Positions 1 to 4,551 of a stretch of 6,921 bases of DNA are shown here, one piece after another. The notes under the pieces were generated by a model that did no database searches, was not told the DNA's origin, and saw nothing but the letters and a program-made list of their open reading frames with translations. The translations under genes and the position numbers were made by a program. Source of the DNA: Lachnospiraceae bacterium UBA7110 (lineage in GTDB: Bacteria > Bacillota > Clostridia > Lachnospirales > Lachnospiraceae); contig DKYC01000010.1 of NCBI GenBank assembly GCA_002492295.1, positions 48,087-55,007 of the forward strand, given 5' to 3'. Position 1 is the first letter of the stretch. Every line of letters starts with the position of its first letter.

Positions 1-48
1 GACCCTCTGCTTGTAAGGCAGATGCTCTCCCAGCTGAGCTAAGACCCC
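1..48 (-). tRNA. tRNA-Val (anticodon UAC), 5' part; 3' end lies outside the window
   Basis: Read on the minus strand, this is the first 48 nucleotides of a tRNA. It shows the 5' acceptor strand GGGGTCT (42-48), U8-A9, and a D arm of the form GCTC-AGCTGGGA-GAGC. The anticodon stem is TCTGC/GCAGA (18-22 with 6-10), closing the seven-base loop CTTACAA (11-17). The anticodon is TAC (complement at 13-15), which reads valine GUA and, by wobble, other GUN codons. The variable loop starts at GGGTC, where the window ends, so the T arm and the 3' acceptor strand are not visible. A strong promoter lies upstream at 89-116. Other tRNA genes may follow to the left, as is common in Firmicutes, but this cannot be seen. 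Confidence 0.95.
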
Positions 49-54
49 ATTTTC

Positions 55-80
55 GTGGCAGTAAATTAAATACCTGCCAC
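55..80 (-). other. hairpin in the 5' leader of the tRNA-Val transcript
   Basis: A perfect 7-bp inverted repeat, GTGGCAG (55-61) and CTGCCAC (74-80), encloses 12 AT-rich bases. It lies between the tRNA promoter and the mature 5' end, so the precursor would begin with this hairpin a few bases after the likely start point, leaving only about six single-stranded bases before the tRNA. It may guide RNase P processing or protect the leader; that is inference. On the plus strand it is followed by TTTTATT and resembles a weak terminator, but no plus-strand gene is visible that would need one. Confidence 0.5.
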
Positions 81-88
81 TTTTATTC

Positions 89-116
89 ATTATACTGATA
101 TTTTCAGAAAAGTCAA
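89..116 (-). promoter_or_regulatory. SigA-type promoter for the tRNA-Val gene
   Basis: On the minus strand there is a -35 box TTGACT (111-116), a 16-base spacer and a perfect -10 box TATAAT (89-94). Transcription should start near position 82, about 34 bases upstream of the mature tRNA 5' end at 48. The near-consensus boxes fit a stable-RNA promoter. Confidence 0.8.
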
Positions 117-183
117 TAGATTTTTAAAAAGACTGAAAATAACGGGAATAGTTTTAAAATAATGCGAAATTTATAAAATAATC

Positions 184-213
184 GCGCAAATTCGAAGCGC
201 ATTAGGGTGCGGA
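184..213 (+). repeat. intergenic repeat, copy 1 (shorter form)
   Basis: Positions 184-203 match 1171-1190 in the glgA leader at 17 of 20 bases (pattern GCGCAAA..., then GAA, then CGCATT). After this, both copies continue with AGGGT and CGGA. Copy 1 lacks about 12 bases that copy 2 has between CGCATT and AGGGT. Both copies lie in intergenic DNA in the same orientation relative to the downstream gene. Two copies in one window suggest a dispersed family in this genome; whether it is mobile, regulatory or structural is unknown. Confidence 0.5.
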
Positions 214-315
214 AAAAAGTTTCTTGTTTTTCCGACATGAAGAAACACCTTATTTTGCGGTATTTTAACGATATCGGGAGAACGGTAGGTAATTGTGTCA
301 TTACCACGGGAAAAG

Positions 316-324
316 TGCGACAAA
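316..324 (-). promoter_or_regulatory. possible Spo0A box (one mismatch) upstream of the Spo0A-like gene's promoter
   Basis: The minus strand reads TTTGTCGCA, which differs at one base from the Spo0A box consensus TTTGTCGAA. It lies six bases upstream of the proposed -35 box at 331-336, a position where a bound activator could contact RNA polymerase. Since the downstream gene encodes a Spo0A-type DNA-binding domain, autoregulation is an attractive guess. One-mismatch matches to a short motif arise by chance, so the support is weak. Confidence 0.25.
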
Positions 325-330
325 TAGGGC

Positions 331-358
331 TTGCAAGATATTGACATTCTTATATAAT
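331..358 (+). promoter_or_regulatory. probable promoter of the Spo0A-like gene
   Basis: A -35 box TTGCAA (331-336), a 16-base spacer and a perfect -10 box TATAAT (353-358) predict a start near 365 and an untranslated leader of about 127 bases. A better -35 match, TTGACA (341-346), lies only six bases from the TATAAT and has no good -10 box 16-18 bases downstream, so it is probably not used with it. Confidence 0.5.
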
Positions 359-364
359 TACTTT

Positions 365-379
365 TACCAAATGTTGGTA
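365..379. promoter_or_regulatory. dyad at the predicted transcription start, operator-like
   Basis: TACCAA-ATG-TTGGTA is a perfect 6-bp inverted repeat with a three-base centre, placed just after the -10 box and over the predicted start point. That is a classical location for a repressor operator. No regulator can be named. In RNA it would also form a short hairpin at the extreme 5' end. Confidence 0.35.
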
Positions 380-405
380 CATTTTGGGATAAAAAAGCGT
401 TTCAG

Positions 406-466
406 GTCTGCAACATAAAATGCATTGCATTTTGCGTCGTCTAAACGACAGATTATTTTGGCAGAC
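406..466 (+). promoter_or_regulatory. folded 5' leader of the Spo0A-like gene (possible three-way junction)
   Basis: Three sets of complementary arms nest neatly. An outer helix GTCTGC/GCAGAC (406-411 with 461-466) encloses AAAATGC/GCATTTT (417-423 with 427-433) and GTCGT/ACGAC (436-440 with 445-449, four-base loop). The outer helix ends 13 bases before the Shine-Dalgarno sequence GGAGG at 480-484. I do not recognise it as a known riboswitch class, and no terminator hairpin with a T tract follows it, so any control would more likely act on translation or RNA stability. The fold is read by eye only. Confidence 0.35.
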
Positions 467-491
467 AGATGAAAAAAATGGAGGAAAATTT

Positions 492-1034
492 ATGGAACAA
501 TTAAACGTAGTGACACAACAGGACAACGAAAGAATTTTTAATATTCTAAGTGATTTACTTTCGAAAGATAAAGCATTTCAGATTATGATAACAGTGCCTG
601 CAGGTGATAAGAACTCTGGCGATGAAGCAAAGAAACTCTTCGGTGCGGATAATCAGGGGATTTTCGATTCCGGCAGCAGGGCACATGATTTGGAAAAGGA
701 CGTTACGGATATGATTCATGAGATTGGAGTGCCTGCACATATCAAAGGCTACCAGTATCTGAGGGAAGCAATCATCATGTCGGTAGAGGATACGGAAATG
801 CTGAATTCCATTACGAAAATCCTTTACCCGTCGATTGCAAAGAAGTTTCAGACAACGCCAAGCCGTGTGGAACGTGCGATAAGACATGCTATTGAAGTGG
901 CGTGGAGCAGGGGAAAGATGGAGACGCTTGACGCATTGTTCGGATATACAATCAATATCGGAAAGGGAAAGCCTACGAACTCCGAGTTCATTGCACTCAT
1001 TGCGGATAAAATAAGGCTTCATTATCGGGCATAA
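492..1034 (+). CDS. Spo0A-like protein: intact DNA-binding domain with a vestigial, deleted receiver domain
   Basis: This 180-residue protein should bind Spo0A-box DNA and control transcription. Residues 72-180 are a complete Spo0A effector domain: HEIGVPAHIKGYQYLREAI at 76-94, the helix-turn-helix region around 106-138 with the recognition helix SRVERAIRHAIEVAW at 124-138, and the closing PTNSEFIALIADKIRL at 161-176. Full-length Spo0A is about 260-270 residues. Here the N-terminus (MEQLNVV..QDNER) aligns without gaps to the first strand and helix of a Spo0A receiver. The first pocket Asp (position 10 in B. subtilis) is Gln10, and Asp11 and Asn12 remain. From about residue 35 the rest of the receiver, including the phosphorylated Asp and the conserved Thr and Lys, is missing and replaced by a linker of about 35 residues. 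ATG 492 is chosen because GGAGG (480-484) lies seven bases upstream; the frame is open from 420 but that extension has no such site. Isolated Spo0A effector domains are known to be active without phosphorylation, so phosphorelay-independent action is inferred. No clear intrinsic terminator follows. Confidence 0.9.
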   Translation: MEQLNVVTQQDNERIFNILSDLLSKDKAFQIMITVPAGDKNSGDEAKKLFGADNQGIFDSGSRAHDLEKDVTDMIHEIGVPAHIKGYQYLREAIIMSVEDTEMLNSITKILYPSIAKKFQTTPSRVERAIRHAIEVAWSRGKMETLDALFGYTINIGKGKPTNSEFIALIADKIRLHYRA

Positions 1035-1058
1035 AATGGATAAAAATGCATGAATTTC

Positions 1059-1087
1059 TTTACATTTTAGTGGAGTGTGTGTATAAT
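1059..1087 (+). promoter_or_regulatory. SigA-type promoter for glgA (and probably rqcH)
   Basis: A -35 box TTTACA (1059-1064), a 17-base spacer and a perfect -10 box TATAAT (1082-1087) predict a start near 1094 and a leader of about 185 bases before the glgA ATG. The promoter begins 24 bases after the Spo0A-like stop codon, so readthrough from upstream may also contribute. No Spo0A-box-like sequence overlaps it. Confidence 0.75.
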
Positions 1088-1103
1088 TATGGTAAGCTGA
1101 AAA

Positions 1104-1224
1104 GATTGAAAATTAAAATTTTCAATCACGAGATTTGCGTTGCCGCAAACTCGGCAATACGCAAAGGGCGGCGCAAAATTGAAACGCATTCCGTATGGGA
1201 TTAGGGTACCGGATGGGGATTGAA
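1104..1224 (+). promoter_or_regulatory. structured leader RNA upstream of glgA, with possible alternative pairing
   Basis: Three elements follow the predicted start. First is a perfect 11-bp inverted repeat, GATTGAAAATT (1104-1114) with AATTTTCAATC (1117-1127). Second is a 12-bp hairpin with a two-base bulge: TTTGCG-TTGCCG (1134-1145) pairs with CGGCAA (1152-1157) and CGCAAA (1160-1165) around a six-base loop. Third is repeat copy 2 (1171-1213), which can form an imperfect stem ATTCCGTA/TACCGGAT (1188-1195 with 1207-1214, one C-C mismatch). GATTGAA recurs at 1218-1224, so TTCAATC (1121-1127) could pair with either copy, as in switching leaders. I do not recognise a known riboswitch and there is no T tract. 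The element could equally be a small non-autonomous mobile repeat. Confidence 0.45.
1171..1213 (+). repeat. intergenic repeat, copy 2 (longer form) in the glgA leader
   Basis: This is the partner of the copy at 184-213: 17 of 20 bases match over the first block, then come about 12 extra bases (CCGTATGGGATT), then the shared AGGGT and CGGA. It lies about 66 bases upstream of the glgA start codon. On the minus strand the longer copy is open in a 60-codon frame, which I regard as incidental. Confidence 0.5.
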
Positions 1225-1279
1225 TGCTTTTCGGCATCGTGGTCAGCATAGATAAATTGTGAGAAAGGGATTTGATAAG

Positions 1280-2731
1280 ATGAAGAATATTTTATTTGTG
1301 GCTTCAGAAGGCGTACCGTTTATTAAGACAGGAGGACTTGCTGATGTTGTGGGTTCTCTTCCGAAGTATTATGATAAGAGATATTTTGACCCGAGAGTTA
1401 TTCTACCGAAGTATATGTGTATGTCGGACCATATGAAATCCTTGATGCAGTACAGAACCCATTTTTATATGGATTTTATGGGACAGAACGAGTATGTTGG
1501 CGTGCTGGAGGCGCAATATGACGGAATCACATATTATTTTATTGACAATGAGAAAATGTTCAGCGGTTTTAAGCCTTACAGCGACAATCATATCGGTGAG
1601 ATTACAAAGTTTGTGTTCTTTTCAAAAGCAGCATTGTCGATACTGCCTGTAATCGGTTTTAGACCGGATATTATCCACTGTCATGACTGGCAGACCGGCA
1701 TTATCCCGGTATATCTCAAAGAGCGCTTTGCGCAGGGCGAGTTCTATCAGGGCATTAAATCCATTATGACCATTCATAACCTGAAATTCCAGGGAATTTA
1801 TGATATCAAGACCGTACAGGGAATCACAGGACTTGACAACTCTTATTTCTCTCCGGATAAGCTTGGCTTCTTTAAGGATGGAAATCTTCTCAAGGGCGGT
1901 CTGACATATGCGGATGCTATTACGACCGTCAGCGAAACCTATGCAGAGGAAATTAAGACGGATTTTTATGGGGAGAAGCTGAATGGACTGTTAAATGCAA
2001 GAAGCAATGACCTTAGGGGAATTGTGAACGGGATTGATTACGGTGAGTATAATCCGGATAGCGACGAGCTGATTGTCCACAAATATAATGCCGATAACTT
2101 TAGAAAAGAGAAGATTAAAAATAAGAGGGATTTACAAAAGCAGCTTGGTTTGGAAGAAAATGACAGGAAGATGATGATTGGAATCGTTTCAAGGCTGACA
2201 GACCAAAAAGGGATGGATTTGGTTGCGTACATTATGGATGAAATGTGCAGTAAGGATGATGTACAGCTTGTCGTGCTTGGTACAGGGGAAGAACGATACG
2301 AAAACATGTTCCGCCATTTCGACTGGAAGTATCACGGAAAGGTTTCGGCAAATATCTATTATTCCGAGGAACTTTCCCATAGGATTTATGCGTCCTGTGA
2401 CGCGTTCCTGATGCCTTCGCTTTTTGAGCCCTGCGGCTTAAGCCAGCTGATGGCGCTCCGGTACGGTACAGTGCCTATCGTGCGCGAGACAGGCGGATTG
2501 AAGGACACGGTAGCTCCATACAATGAGTACGAAGGAACCGGTACCGGTTTTAGTTTTACCAATTATAATGCACATGAAATGCTTGGTGCAATCCGTTACG
2601 CGGAGCAGATTTATTATGATAGAAAGCGTGATTGGAACAAGATTGTTGACCGTGCAATGGCGACCGATTATTCATGGGGGGTATCGGCACTTAAGTATCA
2701 GGAAATGTATGACTGGATGATAGGAAAATAA
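1280..2731 (+). CDS. glgA: glycogen synthase (ADP-glucose type, GT5 family)
   Basis: GlgA transfers glucose from ADP-glucose to the non-reducing end of an alpha-1,4-glucan in the cytoplasm, building glycogen (granulose in clostridia). The 483-residue length matches the family's usual 475-490. The N-terminal domain opens with a strand and the signature KTGGLADV at 16-23, which binds the sugar nucleotide, and carries HCHDW at 133-137 and TIHNLKFQG. The C-terminal Rossmann domain has SRLTDQKG at 304-311, whose Arg305 and Lys310 correspond to the residues contacting the ADP-glucose phosphates. EPCGLSQ at 383-389 holds the conserved active-site Glu383, and ETGGLKDTV at 403-411 follows. All expected motifs are intact. 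ATG 1280 is preferred over an in-frame GTG at 1259 because GAAAGGGA (1263-1270) sits nine bases before it and the family's MKxLFVASE start follows directly. The stop is 16 bases before rqcH, suggesting one transcript. No other glg genes are in the window. Confidence 0.96.
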   Translation: MKNILFVASEGVPFIKTGGLADVVGSLPKYYDKRYFDPRVILPKYMCMSDHMKSLMQYRTHFYMDFMGQNEYVGVLEAQYDGITYYFIDNEKMFSGFKPYSDNHIGEITKFVFFSKAALSILPVIGFRPDIIHCHDWQTGIIPVYLKERFAQGEFYQGIKSIMTIHNLKFQGIYDIKTVQGITGLDNSYFSPDKLGFFKDGNLLKGGLTYADAITTVSETYAEEIKTDFYGEKLNGLLNARSNDLRGIVNGIDYGEYNPDSDELIVHKYNADNFRKEKIKNKRDLQKQLGLEENDRKMMIGIVSRLTDQKGMDLVAYIMDEMCSKDDVQLVVLGTGEERYENMFRHFDWKYHGKVSANIYYSEELSHRIYASCDAFLMPSLFEPCGLSQLMALRYGTVPIVRETGGLKDTVAPYNEYEGTGTGFSFTNYNAHEMLGAIRYAEQIYYDRKRDWNKIVDRAMATDYSWGVSALKYQEMYDWMIGK

Positions 2732-2747
2732 AGGACAGGAAAAACAA

Positions 2748-4499
2748 ATGGCATTTGACGGAGTGACAATCGCGGGGATTGTCAATGAATTAAAAGAACA
2801 GATAACGGGAAACCGTATTTACAAGATAGCTCAGCCTGAAAAGGATGAGCTAATCTTGACTATAAAGGGAAGCTGCGGACAGGTGCGGCTGCTGATGTCA
2901 GCCGACGCATCGCTTCCGCTGATATATGTGACGGATAAAAATAAGACAAGCCCGATGACAGCGCCCAATTTCTGTATGCTTTTACGCAAACACCTGCAAA
3001 ACGCAAGGATTGTTTCCGTGACCCAGCCGGGATTAGAGCGCGTGGTGCGCATAGAACTTGAACATCTGAACGAGCTTGGCGATTTATGCAGCAAATACCT
3101 GATAATCGAGCTTATGGGAAAGCATAGCAATATTATCTTTTGCGATGATAAAAATATGATTATCGACAGCATCAAGCATATTTCAGGCATGGTAAGTTCC
3201 GTGCGTGAGGTACTGCCGGGGCGCACGTATTTTATTCCGAAAACGCAGGATAAGGCGGAACTTTTGGAAACCGCGCCGCATGAAATTGCAACAGTGCTGA
3301 CGGCAAGAAATATGCCGCTGTATAAGGCGGTTTATATGGGCTTTACAGGGATTTCCCCCTGTGTGGCACAGGAATTGTGTTACAGGGCAGGCGTGGATTC
3401 CGATAAGGCAGTAGACAGCTTATCGGATGCAGAGCTTAATAAAATCACACAGAAGCTGTGTGAACTGTCAGAGGATATTAAAACCGGCAAATTTACACCC
3501 AATGTTGTATATGAGAACAGCCAGCCAAAAGAGTATGCAGTGACAAGGCTGACATCCTATTCGGAAGAAAACACGCGGTATTTTAATTCCGTTTCAGGGC
3601 TGATTGAATATTATTATGCCGAAAAAAGCACGATTACACGTATCCGGCAGCGCTCGGTTGATTTGCGCAAAATTGTCCAGACTGCGTTGGAGCGCAATGT
3701 CAAGAAATATGATTTGCAGTTAAAGCAGCTTGCGGATACCAAAAAACGGGAAACGTACAGGATTTACGGCGAGCTTTTAAATACCTATGGGTATGAGGCG
3801 CAGCCGGGTGCGTCTTCCATGGAGGCATTGAATTACTATGACAACCAGATGCTTACCATTCCGCTTGACCCGCAGCTTTCCGCACAGGAAAACGCGAAAA
3901 AATATTTTGAAAAATATCAGAAATTAAAGCGCACCTATGAGGCGCTGACGACACTGACTGCGGAGACAAAGGCAGAGGTGGATCATCTTTCCTCCATCAG
4001 CACATCCCTTGATATTGCGCTGCAGGAAGCGGATCTGGTGCAGATTAAGGAAGAGCTGATAGAGAGCGGCTACATGAAGCGCAAGGGCGGCATAAAGGGA
4101 AAGCAGAAGCGCGAGCGGATTACAAGCAAACCGTTTCACTATATGAGCAGCGACGGATACCATATCTATGTCGGAAAAAATAATTATCAGAATGAGGAGC
4201 TTACTTTTAAGCTTGCGGCAGGTAATGACTGGTGGTTCCACGCAAAAGGCATTCCGGGTTCCCACGTGGTGGTGAAATCAAACGGGGATGATTTGCCGGA
4301 CAGGGTGTTTGAGGAGGCAGGAAGGCTTGCCGCCCACTATTCACAGGCAAGGGGACAGGAGAAAGTCGAGATTGACTACACACAGAAAAAAAATGTCAAA
4401 AAGCCAAATGGCTCCAAGCCCGGCTTTGTGGTGTATTATACGAATTATTCCCTTGTGATTGGTTCAGATATCAGTGGAATTGCGCAGATAGACGATTAA
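2748..4499 (+). CDS. rqcH: RqcH, NFACT-family ribosome quality control factor (often annotated fibronectin-binding protein)
   Basis: RqcH, the bacterial Rqc2/NEMF homologue, binds large ribosomal subunits obstructed by peptidyl-tRNA and recruits tRNA-Ala to add a C-terminal alanine tail that marks the stalled chain for proteolysis. The protein has 583 residues, close to the family norm of about 570-590. The NFACT-N region covers about residues 1-170 and includes ELMGKHSNII at 121-130. A helix-hairpin-helix-like part spans about 170-245 (GFTGISPCVAQELC at 198-211), followed by a charged coiled coil at about 290-440. The C-terminal NFACT-R domain at about 460-572 carries NDWWFHAKGIPGSHVVV at 493-509. 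At the Asp-Arg pair needed for tRNA binding in B. subtilis (97-98, from memory) this protein has Glu97-Arg98. Old labels as a fibronectin-binding adhesin come from streptococcal homologues; no signal peptide is seen, consistent with a cytoplasmic role. ATG 2748 follows AAGGACAGG (2731-2739), which overlaps the last base of glgA, so the two genes are probably co-transcribed. Confidence 0.92.
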   Translation: MAFDGVTIAGIVNELKEQITGNRIYKIAQPEKDELILTIKGSCGQVRLLMSADASLPLIYVTDKNKTSPMTAPNFCMLLRKHLQNARIVSVTQPGLERVVRIELEHLNELGDLCSKYLIIELMGKHSNIIFCDDKNMIIDSIKHISGMVSSVREVLPGRTYFIPKTQDKAELLETAPHEIATVLTARNMPLYKAVYMGFTGISPCVAQELCYRAGVDSDKAVDSLSDAELNKITQKLCELSEDIKTGKFTPNVVYENSQPKEYAVTRLTSYSEENTRYFNSVSGLIEYYYAEKSTITRIRQRSVDLRKIVQTALERNVKKYDLQLKQLADTKKRETYRIYGELLNTYGYEAQPGASSMEALNYYDNQMLTIPLDPQLSAQENAKKYFEKYQKLKRTYEALTTLTAETKAEVDHLSSISTSLDIALQEADLVQIKEELIESGYMKRKGGIKGKQKRERITSKPFHYMSSDGYHIYVGKNNYQNEELTFKLAAGNDWWFHAKGIPGSHVVVKSNGDDLPDRVFEEAGRLAAHYSQARGQEKVEIDYTQKKNVKKPNGSKPGFVVYYTNYSLVIGSDISGIAQIDD

Positions 4500-4535
4500 A
4501 AAAACGGATTATCCGGTTCGGGTAATCCGTTTTTT
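4498..4535. terminator. bidirectional intrinsic terminator between rqcH and the YfhO-family gene
   Basis: A stem CGGATTATCC/GGGTAATCCG (4505-4514 with 4520-4529, one G-T pair) closes a five-base loop. It is flanked by seven A's (4498-4504) and six T's (4530-4535), so the RNA has a U tract in either direction. It starts at the rqcH stop codon on the plus strand and lies 17 bases past the stop of the convergent minus-strand gene, and should serve both. Confidence 0.92.
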
Positions 4536-4551
4536 CATGATAATTTTGCAG

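Larger units (their letters stand above)
117..330. other. AT-rich intergenic stretch with no convincing gene; carries one repeat copy and a nested hairpin
   Basis: This is the spacer between the divergent tRNA-Val and Spo0A-like transcription units. It contains repeat copy 1 (184-213) and, overlapping it, a nested inverted repeat. The outer arms AGGGTG/CACCTT (204-209 with 246-251, one G-U pair) enclose an 8-bp hairpin CGGAAAAA/TTTTTCCG (210-217 with 227-234). A 41-codon minus-strand frame beginning at 238 has a possible ribosome binding site (AAGGTG), but it runs straight through the repeat, and I do not regard it as a real gene. No terminator or RNA gene could be identified. Confidence 0.5.

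Noticed and set aside
113..307. Minus-strand reading frame of 64 codons, with a plausible internal ATG at 238 and AAGGTG upstream
   Set aside because: It runs through repeat copy 1 and AT-rich spacer, resembles no protein I know, and the presumed ribosome binding site is part of a hairpin arm. The tRNA promoter also lies at its 3' end. Left as non-coding.
341..358. TTGACA (341-346) as the -35 box for TATAAT (353-358)
   Set aside because: The spacing is only six bases, and the sequence 16-18 bases downstream of TTGACA is a poor -10 box.
420..491. Upstream in-frame ATG extending the Spo0A-like protein by 24 residues
   Set aside because: There is no Shine-Dalgarno sequence before 420, the extension overlaps the leader hairpins, and ATG 492 has GGAGG at the right distance and aligns with the first residue of Spo0A.
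555..1022. Minus-strand frame of 155 codons inside the Spo0A-like gene
   Set aside because: It is antisense to a clearly conserved coding region and its translation looks like no known protein.
1032..1069. TAAAATG (1032-1038) and CATTTTA (1063-1069) as a terminator for the Spo0A-like gene
   Set aside because: The arms are AT-only apart from one pair, the loop is 24 bases, there is no T tract, and the second arm overlaps the glgA -35 box.
1130..1216. A c-di-GMP-I (GEMM) riboswitch, suggested by ACGCAAAGGG and GGTACCGGATGG
   Set aside because: The conserved GGCAAACC-GAAA loop arrangement and the tetraloop-receptor order are not present; only scattered short words match.
1067..1249. Minus-strand frame of 60 codons over the glgA leader
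   Set aside because: It covers the promoter, hairpins and repeat copy 2. The low-complexity relation to the frame at 113-307 is explained by the shared DNA repeat, not by a shared protein.
1035..1280. Spo0A box near the glgA promoter
   Set aside because: I looked on both strands for TGTCGAA with up to one mismatch near the -35 box and found none.
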